Position numbers and translations under genes: made by a program. A stretch of DNA of 40,084 bases, taken from positions 1 through 40,084 of the forward strand of contig NZ_BCTX01000046.1 in NCBI RefSeq assembly GCF_001590985.1, read 5' to 3'. Each line of letters starts with the position of its first letter. Positions within the stretch are counted from its first letter, which is position 1. The DNA is from Novosphingobium naphthalenivorans NBRC 102051 (GTDB lineage Bacteria > Pseudomonadota > Alphaproteobacteria > Sphingomonadales > Sphingomonadaceae). Positions 1 through 8,231 of the stretch are shown piece by piece. The notes under the pieces were generated by a model. That model saw only the letters and a list, made by a program, of their open reading frames with translations. It was not told the DNA's origin and did no database searches.

Positions 1-69
1 GGACACTTTGGCCCGATCTGTTCGCCATTTGAGCGCCTCGACGGTGCCGTCTATGAGTTTACGGCCTAG
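1..69 (+). CDS. C-terminal tail of an unidentified protein (cut by window start)
   Basis: An open frame enters from the left edge and ends at TAG 67-69. It encodes 22 residues ending in LDGAVYEFTA. It would converge on the TonB-receptor gene that ends at 106, leaving a 36-bp gap, a normal arrangement. The piece is too short to assign a family, and a chance open frame of this length is quite possible in GC-rich DNA. Confidence 0.35.
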   Translation, partial: GHFGPICSPFERLDGAVYEFTA

Positions 70-105
70 CCGCTCGCCCGATGCCGGGAGCCATCCGCCA
101 GAACG

Positions 106-2460
106 TCAGAACGAGCGCGTCACCATCAGGCTGACCGTCCTCGGCTGCTGGGGCGTATACTGCGGCATCGTGCGGTAACGGAAGGGATTGCCGTAGGCGA
201 ACGTGTTGTTCTTGTCCTCGAACAGATTCTGCGCCAGCAGGCCGAGATCCCACGGGCCCAGCGCGGCATGGACTTCCAGCGTGCTTTCCAGCAGCTTGCC
301 CATCTGGCGATCGAGTTCCGTGTCGAAACTCATGCGCGAAGGCCCGATATAGCGCAGGCTCGCCCGCGCCCAGGCATCGCTGGACCCGAGCGTGAAATCA
401 TGCCGCAGCGCGCCCCGCACTGTATATTCGGGCACGACCGGCAGATGCCGGTCATGCACTTCGTATCCCAGCGCGCTGCGCGTCAGCAGGGCGCTGGTGT
501 AATTGGCGCCGCCCTCGATCCGCCAGCCGGGCGCCAGCGAGATACCCACTGCCCCCTCGATCCCGATGATCCGCGCGTCTCCGGCATTGGTGGTCTCGAT
601 CAGGCCATTGGTGTCCAGCACATCGGACTGGATGTCATCCCAGCGGGTGTACCAGGCGCTCAATTCCAAATGCCCGCCACCCGGCAGCCGTTCGCGCCAG
701 CCCGCCTCGATCGAAGACAGCTCGTCGCCCTTCAGCGTCTCGATGGTTCCGCTGTCGGTAATGTCGGACCCGCCCTGCCGGAATGCGGATCCATAGCGCA
801 GATAGATCAGCCGGTTCGCATTGGGCTGCCAGGCGACGGCCAGGCTCGGGGTCATGCCGGCCTTGTGCTGCGCGCGCTTGATCCGTTCAGAGGAGACCAA
901 CCGCGTTTCGCTCGCCGAGGACGCGAACAGGCGCCCGCCGCCGTCGAGCGACAGTCTGGATGTGACGGGCAGCGTGAGATTGAAATAGAAGGCGGTATCG
1001 TGGCTGAGGCGCCGGTCATCGTCGGCTATCAGTTGATCGCCCGAAGATCCGTTGAGCGTGGCGACGAGGCTCTGACGCGCTTCGAGATGCGAGAGCCCGG
1101 CAAGCCAGCTCAGCGACCCCAGGCTCCCGCGCAGGCGCAAGTCATTGTCCCAGACGCGAAAGGACCGCTCGTTGGAAAGCGTCTGCGGATCGTCCAGCCC
1201 CAGACTCTCCGCCCCGATCGTGGCATCGAGCAGGTCGTTCACGTCGTGCCAGGTCATCGCGCTGGCCAGCATCACGTCGATGCTGCCGAACCCGCCGGTC
1301 AGGCGGGTGGCGAGATGGCGCAAGTCATTGTCGTGCGGCTCCGCAATCTGGTCCGGGCGCGAATAGCTGCCCGCGGTATAGACATAGGAGCTGTCGTGCG
1401 TTCCCAGCCACTGGCCGAAGCCGGTCAGGTCCAGACGCCAGCCGGAGGCAGGGACGATACCGGCCATGATGCGCAGCCCGCTGACGTGGGTGGAATTGCT
1501 GTCTTCCCGGGTTCCGGTATCGATCCAGCCCGGTTCCTTGGATTGATAGCCCACAAGGCGCAGACCTGCCGTGCCCCGGATCAGCGGAAGGTTGGCAATG
1601 GCCGAACCCGAATAGCCCGGCTCCCCGTGCATCGCCATGCTGCCGCCCCCGGACAGCGTCAGGCTCGCATCGTCGAGGTCCACCTGATGGGCCACGAGCC
1701 GGTAAATCCCGCCCAGGGCGCCCGTGCCGTAGAGCGAGCCCTGCGGCCCTTTCAGAACCTCGACCCGGTCGATATCGACCAGCCGGATGTCGGGATCGGG
1801 CGCCGAATACGTGAGGCGCGCCTCGTCCAGCACGACCGCGACGGTCGACTGGCTTTCGCCGCTGAAGGCGCTGTCCGCGATCCCGCGCAGGAACATGCGG
1901 TTGCGGCCCGGCCCCAGCGACGTAAGCGCCAGCCCTTCAAGCTGGGAGGAAATCGTCGCGCTGGCGCTGCCGGGATCGTGTTTCTGGGCATCGGTCAGCT
2001 GAACCACCGACACGGCGGCAGGCAGCGACAGCAGGTCCAGCGGCTGCTTGGTCGCCGTGACGAGGATCGGAACCGGCGGTGCTTCCGGCGGCGGTATATC
2101 CGCAGCAGGCGGCGCGGCCACGATGGGCGCCCGCTCGATCCGCCATGCCGTCTCGCCGACCTGCCGTGCGATATAGCCGGTTCCCGCAAGCAAGCGCCGC
2201 AAGGCCTCGCCGACGGCCATCGTGCCGCGGACACGCGACGTATGGATCTGCGGAAGCGCGCCCTCAGTGCCGATCGAAACCCGCGCCTCGCGTGCCAGCT
2301 CGGCGATCGCGTCGGTCAGCGATCCGGCGCTGACGTCAAGGTGCTGGCGCGCACGTTCGCGCGCTTCAGCTGGCGGGCTGCTCCAGACGCCAAGCCCCAG
2401 CGCGGCCGCCGAGACGCAGGCCCATGACCTGGGCAAGATCGCGAAGTGCCGCATCGCCAT
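106..2460 (-). CDS. TonB-dependent transducer-type outer-membrane receptor with STN signalling domain
   Basis: Outer-membrane beta-barrel receptor of 784 residues, of the kind that imports a ferric chelate or similar ligand and signals its presence through FecR. A signal peptide covers about residues 1-33 (ends PPAEA). A secretin/TonB N-terminal (STN) domain follows at about 38-110, the domain by which transducers contact FecR. A TonB-box-like stretch ILVTATK lies near 132-138, then a plug with the FLRGI and EVLKGPQGSLYG motifs, a 22-strand-type barrel, and a terminal Phe in the C-terminal VTRSF. It is the last gene of a sigma factor/FecR/receptor cassette. The start chosen gives a complete signal peptide but lies 95 bp inside the 3' end of the fecR-like gene, without a strong ribosome-binding site, so translation probably depends on coupling. 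The ligand cannot be told from sequence; iron chelates are the usual case for this cassette type. Confidence 0.9.
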   Translation of the reverse strand: MAMRHFAILPRSWACVSAAALGLGVWSSPPAEARERARQHLDVSAGSLTDAIAELAREARVSIGTEGALPQIHTSRVRGTMAVGEALRRLLAGTGYIARQVGETAWRIERAPIVAAPPAADIPPPEAPPVPILVTATKQPLDLLSLPAAVSVVQLTDAQKHDPGSASATISSQLEGLALTSLGPGRNRMFLRGIADSAFSGESQSTVAVVLDEARLTYSAPDPDIRLVDIDRVEVLKGPQGSLYGTGALGGIYRLVAHQVDLDDASLTLSGGGSMAMHGEPGYSGSAIANLPLIRGTAGLRLVGYQSKEPGWIDTGTREDSNSTHVSGLRIMAGIVPASGWRLDLTGFGQWLGTHDSSYVYTAGSYSRPDQIAEPHDNDLRHLATRLTGGFGSIDVMLASAMTWHDVNDLLDATIGAESLGLDDPQTLSNERSFRVWDNDLRLRGSLGSLSWLAGLSHLEARQSLVATLNGSSGDQLIADDDRRLSHDTAFYFNLTLPVTSRLSLDGGGRLFASSASETRLVSSERIKRAQHKAGMTPSLAVAWQPNANRLIYLRYGSAFRQGGSDITDSGTIETLKGDELSSIEAGWRERLPGGGHLELSAWYTRWDDIQSDVLDTNGLIETTNAGDARIIGIEGAVGISLAPGWRIEGGANYTSALLTRSALGYEVHDRHLPVVPEYTVRGALRHDFTLGSSDAWARASLRYIGPSRMSFDTELDRQMGKLLESTLEVHAALGPWDLGLLAQNLFEDKNNTFAYGNPFRYRTMPQYTPQQPRTVSLMVTRSF

Positions 2461-3373
2461 CGCTGATTACCAGGGTCCCCGAAAACCGCCGGTCGCGCAA
2501 AGCGTCCGGCACCGCCACTTCGACCCCCGCATAGCGGTGCAGATCAGTCACGACCAGAGCCAAAGGCGCATTATCATAAGACAAACGGCCTTTCTCCCAG
2601 GCACCGACATCCTCGGACCGCACTTCCGCCACGCTTGCCGTGCCGGCATCGCCGTCGAAGGACAGGCGTTTTCCAGCCGCAAGCTGCACGGGCGCGGTCA
2701 GCCTTTCGGAGCTGACTTCGACTTTGCCTTCGACGACCGAGACCCGGACGCGCTTGTCCTGCGCCTGCACGTCGAAGCGAGTCCCGATATCGCTGATCCG
2801 GAGCCCGCCGGCAGTGATCGTAAGCTGGCGATCGGGATCATGCCGGATATCGAACAGCGCTCCGCCGGAAAGCGCCATGTGATCCTGATGGCGGCCTTCC
2901 ACGGTGAGGCTGCTGCGCGGCGCGAGCATGATGGTCGAGCCGTCTTCAAGCGCGATCTGCCGCGATGCGGCCGTGGTTTCGTAAACCTGCGAGGCCGGTG
3001 CCATGAACTGCGGGATCGCCAGCACCGCCGCCAGCGTCGCGGCAATCGCAAAGCCGGCCCAGCGTATGCGCTTGCCGAACGCCGGGCGGATGATTTCCGC
3101 ACCCTCGCTGGCTGTTTCAAGCGCTGTTTCGAGCGGGGCCGCGTCATTGACGGCGATCAGGGGCTCATCGGCCAGGGGTTCGCTGGCGTCCTGCAAGGTA
3201 TCGCGGTACTCCTGCAACAGGCCATCGGTCAGCGCGACCTCGTTGTAGGCGGAACTGTGACGGGGATCGGCCTCCAGCCAGAGCGTGAAGGCATCCCAGT
3301 CCATGGCATCGTCCCCGCTGGCGATGTGCCAGCGAGCCGCCTCGGCCAGAATGGTGTCGTCTTCGCTCTTCAT
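2366..3373 (-). CDS. FecR-family transmembrane anti-sigma regulator
   Basis: 335-residue inner-membrane regulator that passes the receptor signal to the adjacent ECF sigma factor. Residues 11-46 form the cytoplasmic DUF4880-type N-terminus (AARWHIAS...DWDAFTLWLEADPRHSSAYNEV, partly quoted). A single membrane helix spans about 104-123. The periplasmic FecR domain follows at about 135-230 (ALEDGSTIMLAPRSSL; DIGTRFDV), with a C-terminal STN-contacting region at about 260-325. Its ATG overlaps the stop of the sigma-factor gene as ATGA, and its 3' end overlaps the receptor gene by 95 bp, so all three are likely one transcript. By family knowledge it acts as an anti-sigma factor and often also as a pro-sigma activator; which applies here is not visible. 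Confidence 0.92.
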   Translation of the reverse strand: MKSEDDTILAEAARWHIASGDDAMDWDAFTLWLEADPRHSSAYNEVALTDGLLQEYRDTLQDASEPLADEPLIAVNDAAPLETALETASEGAEIIRPAFGKRIRWAGFAIAATLAAVLAIPQFMAPASQVYETTAASRQIALEDGSTIMLAPRSSLTVEGRHQDHMALSGGALFDIRHDPDRQLTITAGGLRISDIGTRFDVQAQDKRVRVSVVEGKVEVSSERLTAPVQLAAGKRLSFDGDAGTASVAEVRSEDVGAWEKGRLSYDNAPLALVVTDLHRYAGVEVAVPDALRDRRFSGTLVISDGDAALRDLAQVMGLRLGGRAGAWRLEQPAS

Positions 3374-4005
3374 CGTCCCTGTTCCATGTGCGGTTTACCT
3401 CCGCCTTGCCCTTGGTTTAAACCGGGGTCCCCGTGCTCCCTAGACGCCGCCGCGTCGAAAGCTCCACAGTCGGCAAGGGCCTGACGCAGCCGTTTCATCG
3501 CCAGTGCCAGATGTTTTTCCACACCGCTCCGGCTTATCCCCATGATGTCGGCGATTTCTTTCTGCCCGATTTCATCGAACCGATAGAGCCGCAAAGCCCT
3601 CTGCGCCCCTTCCGGAAGCGCTGCGATGGCATCGCGCAAGACTTCGGCTTCCTGTTCGCGCGCAATGATCTCGTCGGCCGGCTCGCCGGGATCGGCCCGG
3701 TCCTCCGGCATATGCGCGACGCCGCCGCCCTCGGCCTCAAGCCAGGTGCGTTCGCGCTGCATGGAGCGCCGGCGCCCCCGCGCCCGGTCGAGCACGAGGT
3801 TGTTCGCCATCCGGAAAAGATAGGCGCGCCCGTTGGTGATCGGCCCGGTCGCCTGCCCGGACACCTTGATCCACATTTCCTGCACGACATCCTCCGCCTC
3901 GTCGGCGGACCCGCATCGTGCCGTGAGGAAGCGCAACAGTTCGGGGCGATGCACATCCAGCAATCGCACCAGCCCGTTCGCATCCCCGTATTCCTCAGAC
4001 TCCAT
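3370..4005 (-). CDS. FecI-like ECF RNA polymerase sigma factor
   Basis: 211-residue sigma-70-family extracytoplasmic-function factor. Region 2 is at about 12-80 (HRPELLRFLTARCG, DEAEDVVQEMWIKV, AYLFRMANNLVLDRAR). Region 4 is at about 120-176 (ALPEGAQRALRLYRFDEIGQKEIA; GISRSGVEKHLALAMKRLR). The ATG at 4005 is preferred over an upstream in-frame start at 4071, because it begins just before the conserved sigma-2 fold, sits behind AGGAG, and avoids overlapping the methyltransferase gene. The stop overlaps the fecR-like start by 4 bp. By family rule it should direct transcription of the receptor gene downstream. No matching ECF promoter was recognised. Confidence 0.92.
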   Translation of the reverse strand: MESEEYGDANGLVRLLDVHRPELLRFLTARCGSADEAEDVVQEMWIKVSGQATGPITNGRAYLFRMANNLVLDRARGRRRSMQRERTWLEAEGGGVAHMPEDRADPGEPADEIIAREQEAEVLRDAIAALPEGAQRALRLYRFDEIGQKEIADIMGISRSGVEKHLALAMKRLRQALADCGAFDAAASREHGDPGLNQGQGGGKPHMEQGR

Positions 4006-4051
4006 CCTCCAGCCCGCTCCTGGCGATTGCAACCGCACACTCACATACGGT

Positions 4052-4666
4052 CTAGCGCCAGGCACAGGCAAACAAACCTCTGACCGAGCGCGTTATCGCC
4101 ACTTCATGCACTTTGCCGCGCTCACAGGCAAACCCGGACATGACCAGCGCGCTGTGGAGAGCATCGGCATCGTAGAGACGATGCAGCCCCTCGCGCGCGA
4201 AAGACCAGCCGGCCATGCTGTCACGGTCGGTCACATAGACCACGAGCCGCCCGCCCGGCCGCAGCACGCGATGGAGGGAGCGGAGCATCCCGTTTTCCAC
4301 ATCATTGAAGTAAAGCACATTGAGCGCCAGCACGGCATCGAAGCTGGCATCATCGAATGGCAGGTCTTCCAGCGATGCCTGTGCATAAGCCGCTTTCGAT
4401 CCCAGCCTGCGCCGCGCCGAAGCCAGCATCGTTTCGGAAGCATCCGCCCCGGTGACATGGCACGGCGCGCGGGCCAGCATCGCCGCCATCGCCGCGCCGG
4501 TGCCGCAGCCCGCGTCGAGAATCGCTTCCCCCGGCGCGGGTGCCAGCATGTCGACGGCAAGGCTCAGCGGCCTGCGGTTGACCACATCCATGGCATTGCC
4601 GAGCAGCCGCCCGGCCATGCCGCTCGGGCGCGCAAGCTGCTGTGCCAACCGGCGGGCAAACGTCAT
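4052..4666 (-). CDS. Class I SAM-dependent methyltransferase
   Basis: 204 residues, a single Rossmann-type methyltransferase domain of the Methyltransf_11 (UbiE/BioC-like) class. SAM-binding motif I is ILDAGCGTGAAM (49-60), followed by the acidic post-I segment VTGADASETML, the LPFDDASFDAVLALNVLYF region of motif II, and RVLRPGGRLVVY of motif III. The substrate cannot be predicted; small-molecule methylation is usual for this group. It lies 46 bp upstream of the sigma-factor start on the same strand and may be co-transcribed with it, although no functional link is obvious. On its 5' side it is separated from the TPR gene by a MITE-like element, which probably supplies or disturbs its promoter. 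Confidence 0.85.
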   Translation of the reverse strand: MTFARRLAQQLARPSGMAGRLLGNAMDVVNRRPLSLAVDMLAPAPGEAILDAGCGTGAAMAAMLARAPCHVTGADASETMLASARRRLGSKAAYAQASLEDLPFDDASFDAVLALNVLYFNDVENGMLRSLHRVLRPGGRLVVYVTDRDSMAGWSFAREGLHRLYDADALHSALVMSGFACERGKVHEVAITRSVRGLFACAWR

Positions 4667-4684
4667 CGGCGCCTCAGGAGCTCA

Positions 4685-4776
4685 GAGCTCGTTTGAAAAT
4701 TCGCTGCAGGCGAATTTTGGGGGAGCGGGCCGGTGCCGATCGGAAATGCCCCGAAGGGTGTTTTCCAGACAAACTC
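4685..4776. repeat. 92-bp MITE-like element with terminal inverted repeats and internal palindrome
   Basis: The left end reads GAGCTCGTTTGAAAA. The inverted right end reads GAGTTTGTCTGGAAAA, matching at 11 of the first 15 positions with the other four all transitions. The element is flanked by TCA at 4682-4684 and TCA at 4777-4779, a plausible 3-bp target duplication; the right copy is the stop codon of the TPR gene. Next to the left end is a perfect 9-bp stem (AAAATTCGC 4696-4704, GCGAATTTT 4710-4718) that could act as a bidirectional terminator. A related end lies at 25689-25720. No coding capacity. The TIR style and TNA duplication recall some IS5-family elements, which is inference. Confidence 0.6.
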
Positions 4777-5421
4777 TCAGCCCGCCTTGGCCAGCAGGGC
4801 CATCACTTCGCGGCGGCGGCCGGCATCCCATACCGGACGGGCAGCATCGTGCGGAGCCCGCAGCGCCTTTTGCAGATGGGCCTTCGCGCCAGCCTTGTCG
4901 CCCTGATCGAGCAGATAATCGCCATAGAAGTAATTGGCATCGAGGCCGTCGGGATCCTCCGCGAGCGCCTGCTTGAGCAGCTTGCCCGCCTTCGCATCGT
5001 CCCCCCAGGCCAGCGGCGAGCCGGGCACCTTGAAGTAGAGCACGCCCAGGCTCATCGCCGCACCGCCGTCAGCGGCCCTGGGGTCGATGGCATAGGCCTT
5101 TTCGAGAATGTCGCGCGCCCGCGTCGCCAGGCCCAGCTTGTGGAAGAAATTGGCGCGGTTAGCCTGTTCGCTGACGATAATCCCCTGCCACACCAGCGGC
5201 TCGGCCTTGCCGGGATAGCGCGCGACTACGGTCGCGGCCTGTTTCGCAAGGTTGTCGAGCGCCTTGGTCTGGGTGCTGGATCCCTTCACTTCGTAGGAGA
5301 TGTGTGCCCAGCCATCGTTCACGGCCTTCACGTCGCTGGCCATGTCGGCAAGGGCCAGAGCTGGCATCGCGGCCACCAGAACGGGTGCCAGGACGCTGCC
5401 CAGCAGAACACGCTTCAACAT
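4777..5421 (-). CDS. Secreted tetratricopeptide-repeat protein
   Basis: 214 residues. Start ATG 5421 is supported by GAGAGGAGA about 8 bases upstream and by an immediate Sec signal peptide (MLKRVLLGSVLAPVLVAAMPALALA). The mature part is helical with TPR-like units: a recognisable pair is ...ARDILEKAYAIDPR and ...AKLLKQALAEDPDGLDANYFYGDYL followed by GDKAGAKAHLQKAL. This implies a periplasmic protein-protein scaffold. It begins 28 bp after the short-chain dehydrogenase stop and looks like the last gene of that operon. Its stop codon abuts the MITE-like element. No catalytic motif was seen; the precise role is unknown. Confidence 0.85.
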   Translation of the reverse strand: MLKRVLLGSVLAPVLVAAMPALALADMASDVKAVNDGWAHISYEVKGSSTQTKALDNLAKQAATVVARYPGKAEPLVWQGIIVSEQANRANFFHKLGLATRARDILEKAYAIDPRAADGGAAMSLGVLYFKVPGSPLAWGDDAKAGKLLKQALAEDPDGLDANYFYGDYLLDQGDKAGAKAHLQKALRAPHDAARPVWDAGRRREVMALLAKAG

Positions 5422-5449
5422 CGAATTGTCTCCTCTCGGATAGGCCGGT

Positions 5450-6205
5450 TCAGCAGAACTCGGCGCGCGCCTTGCGGATCTGTCCGGCAAGGCCATTGTC
5501 GATCAGTTTCGGCGAGATCGCGTTGAGCGCGGCATAGATGCGCTCCATCACCCCGATGCTGACAGTTTCACGGCGGCTTTCGATGGCCGCGACGATACGC
5601 GCGGCGACCCATTCCGGGGCATCCGCCTTCATCCCGGTCACTTCCAGGAAGCGATTGACTTCGCTGTTGTTGAAGGCAGTGCGGGCCGCGCGCGGGTTGA
5701 TATGCGTGACCGCGACGCCCGTGCCCATCAGTTCGCGCCGCAAACCCTGACTCAGTGCAGCAAGCCCGGCCTTGCTGCTCGAATAGGCGGCAAACCAGGG
5801 ATAGGGGATCGATCCCAGGACCGAACCGATATTCACGATCTGCCCGCTGCCGCGCACCCGCATCGGCGCGGCGACGGCGCGGGCCAGCACCGCAGGCACC
5901 AGCAGGTTGACCCGGTAGCACAGCGCCAGCGCCTCGATCGGCTGATCCTCGTGCAACCCGAAACGCATGACCCCGGCAATGTTCACCAAAACATCCGGAC
6001 ATTCCCCGGAAAGCCGCTCGGCCAGCGCCGCAAGCTGCGTGTCGTCGGACAGGTCGGTAACGATGCTGCTGTCGCAGGCATTGCACTCGGTCCGGTCGAT
6101 GCCGATGACCCAGGCCCCGGCCTCGCGCAGCATCCGCGCGACCGGCGTGCCGATGCCGCCTGCGGCACCGGTGATCGCGACGCGCTTTCCTTCAAGCCGC
6201 GACAT
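5450..6205 (-). CDS. Short-chain dehydrogenase/reductase (classical SDR)
   Basis: 251-residue NAD(P)-dependent oxidoreductase. It has the cofactor motif TGAAGGIG (12-19), an NIAG variant of the NNAG motif (75-78), catalytic N100, S128 and the Y141-S-S-S-K145 pair. D37 at the end of beta-2 (VIGIDRT) suggests NAD(H) preference, which is inference. The start at 6205 has GGAGGAGG spaced 6 bases upstream; an ATG two codons earlier (6211) would leave no spacing. The gene overlaps the 3' end of the ligase/oxidase gene by 14 bp, so translation is coupled. In context it probably oxidises or reduces the carbonyl or hydroxyl of the product made by the ligase/oxidase fusion. The substrate is unknown. Confidence 0.9.
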   Translation of the reverse strand: MSRLEGKRVAITGAAGGIGTPVARMLREAGAWVIGIDRTECNACDSSIVTDLSDDTQLAALAERLSGECPDVLVNIAGVMRFGLHEDQPIEALALCYRVNLLVPAVLARAVAAPMRVRGSGQIVNIGSVLGSIPYPWFAAYSSSKAGLAALSQGLRRELMGTGVAVTHINPRAARTAFNNSEVNRFLEVTGMKADAPEWVAARIVAAIESRRETVSIGVMERIYAALNAISPKLIDNGLAGQIRKARAEFC

Positions 6206-8231
6206 GGACATCCTCCTCCATATCGATCGAAGCGAAGACCCCGCCGAACAGGCCGAACATCTCGCGCGCCATCTGCAGGATCGCGATGCGGTCCTCTTCG
6301 CGCTGCAACCCGTTCACCAGTTTGGCGTAGAAGGCCATGTGATCCTGATCGAGCGCGCCATGCGAGGTCAGATAGGTAAAAGCCTCGGGCGGCAGCCCCA
6401 GGTTTTCCGCCACCGCGCTCGCGCCACGCTGGGCGAGAGCGACGCTGACGCTTTCCAGCACATAGACCATGCCGAAGAACGACGCGGGATTGCCCTCCTC
6501 GATGCAGCGATAGGCATGATCGACCATGGCCTTGGTCGCAGGCGCCGGATCGCTGACGCGCGCCGCATCGGCATCGCCGCCGGCGGCTGCAATGTCCGCG
6601 AGAATCCATTCCTCGTGGCCCGTTTCTTCCTCGATATATTCGTCGAGCGCGGTGAGCAGATCCTGCCGATTGAGCAACCGCGCCCGCGCCGCCTGCATCA
6701 GCGGAACCGTGTGGCGCACATGGTGCCAGGCCTGCCGCAGGTAATCGATGTAGGTCCGGCGCGAGATCGTGCCGGCCAGCCCGGCGCGGACCTGCGGGAT
6801 CGCCAGAAACCCCAGCCGGCTGCGGAACGTCGCGGCTTCCAGTTTGTCGAAGAACTGCACCGGGCCGTCGAGCCACATCGCCGTAATGGCCTTGCGGCGC
6901 AGACGGCCATTGCCGGTGAGCTGGCCGTTCATCGGGGTGAACGGCGCAACTTCGCGCCACTTGGTAATGCGGGCATAGGCCGGAAGCACGGTATTGGCCG
7001 CCGCGACGGCCACGGCGAGATCGGCATCGGGGCGCGCGGGCACCAGCAGCGCTTCGGGCGCCGGAAGCCCGTCGCCATGGACCATGGCCTGCAGAATGTC
7101 CGGTTGCCCGGTCAGCTCCGCCTCGACCCATTCGGGCGAGATGTTGCGGCCAAAGCTGGTGACGATCAGAGCCGACTTGCGACCCTCAACCCAGAGGCGG
7201 CCTTGATCGTCGATCCGGCCGATGTCGCCGGTATGGAGTGGTCCCGGTTCACGCGGCTCGCCGATCGTGCCAAGGAACATCTCGCCTTCGAGCACGATTT
7301 CGCCATCGGGCGCGATCCGCGCCTTCATGTGGCCAAGCGGGCGGCCCGCGGAACCGGCCATCTCTTCGTCCGCGCTTTCGAGCGAGACCACGGAGGCGCA
7401 CTCGGTCAGGCCGTAGCCCTGCCGCACCGGCAGCCCCAGTGCGCGGGCCCGAGCCAGCAGGTCCACCGGCACCCGGGCGCCGCCGACGGCGACGAGTGTG
7501 AGATGCGGCAGGCGGAGGCCGGTCTTCTCCATGACCGCGACCAGCCCGGCCAGATATTCCGGCACGAGGATCAGCGACGTGATTTCCCAATCGGCCAGCC
7601 TCTGCGCCATCATCACGAAATCGGGGCGGAACGGATCCGCAAGCCCGACTTCGGCCTGCGGCGGGCACACATAAGTGCCGCCGGCCAGGATCGTCGCGAA
7701 GAAACCGGCAACGGTCTCAAGCAGAATGCCCGGCGGCAGCAGCGCACAGTGGCTTCCGGCGTGCTCGGCCCCGACCGCCTCGACCACCGATGCGGCCACG
7801 GCCAGCATCTGGTGCGCGGACAGGCACACGCCTTTGGGCGTGCCGGTCGAACCCGACGTGAAAGTGACCCGCGCCGTCCCGCGGGGAAGTGGGGACGGCG
7901 CGGGGTGCGAAGCCGAAGGTTCGGTGGCCCCGGCTCCACTGGCGGCAACGGCGTGCTGCACTTGTTCCCGGGTAAAGAACGAGGGCAGCGACAATACGGG
8001 AATCCGGGCTTCGAGCAGAGCCAGTTCGGCAATGGCCGCCTCGGCACCATGATCGAGGCACAGCACGTGAGGCTGGCCAGGATCTTCGGCAGATTCCAGC
8101 GCCGCCGTCCGGTCCGCGACCTTGTCGGCCAGTTCCGCCCAGCTCACCGGCACGGACGTGACCGGATCGAGGGCAATGCCCTGCGGATTCTTCAGGGCAT
8201 GGTCACGGATGATGGCAAGCAGGCCGTTCAC
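6192..8231 (-). CDS. Fusion of AMP-forming acyl ligase and heme-oxygenase-like di-metal oxidase (HDO) domain
   Basis: 679 residues, starting at GTG 8231, with AGGAGG eight bases upstream and a GTGA overlap with the preceding gene. Residues 1 to about 450 are an adenylate-forming ligase: A3 TFTSGSTGTPKG (123-134), A5 GYGLTE (272-277), A7 TGD (334-336), A8 GRKSALIVTSFGRNISP (350-366). In the A10 motif the usual catalytic Lys appears as Arg443 (LTGNGRLRR). Residues about 480-679 are all-helical and carry a metal-ligand set typical of HDO enzymes (UndA, CADD, SznF type): E536-x2-H539, E593, and H624-x3-D628-x2-H631. The spacing H539 to E593 (54 residues) fits that family. Inference: an acyl group is activated by the first half and oxidised (N-oxygenation, decarboxylation or C-C cleavage) by the second. 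The fused architecture without an adjacent carrier protein is unusual. Confidence 0.85.
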   Translation of the reverse strand: MNGLLAIIRDHALKNPQGIALDPVTSVPVSWAELADKVADRTAALESAEDPGQPHVLCLDHGAEAAIAELALLEARIPVLSLPSFFTREQVQHAVAASGAGATEPSASHPAPSPLPRGTARVTFTSGSTGTPKGVCLSAHQMLAVAASVVEAVGAEHAGSHCALLPPGILLETVAGFFATILAGGTYVCPPQAEVGLADPFRPDFVMMAQRLADWEITSLILVPEYLAGLVAVMEKTGLRLPHLTLVAVGGARVPVDLLARARALGLPVRQGYGLTECASVVSLESADEEMAGSAGRPLGHMKARIAPDGEIVLEGEMFLGTIGEPREPGPLHTGDIGRIDDQGRLWVEGRKSALIVTSFGRNISPEWVEAELTGQPDILQAMVHGDGLPAPEALLVPARPDADLAVAVAAANTVLPAYARITKWREVAPFTPMNGQLTGNGRLRRKAITAMWLDGPVQFFDKLEAATFRSRLGFLAIPQVRAGLAGTISRRTYIDYLRQAWHHVRHTVPLMQAARARLLNRQDLLTALDEYIEEETGHEEWILADIAAAGGDADAARVSDPAPATKAMVDHAYRCIEEGNPASFFGMVYVLESVSVALAQRGASAVAENLGLPPEAFTYLTSHGALDQDHMAFYAKLVNGLQREEDRIAILQMAREMFGLFGGVFASIDMEEDVHVAA

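Noticed and set aside
268..2427. 719-codon open frame on the plus strand opposite the TonB receptor
   Set aside because: Arg/Gln/His-rich composition with no domain; it mirrors the well-supported receptor gene and reflects high third-position GC.
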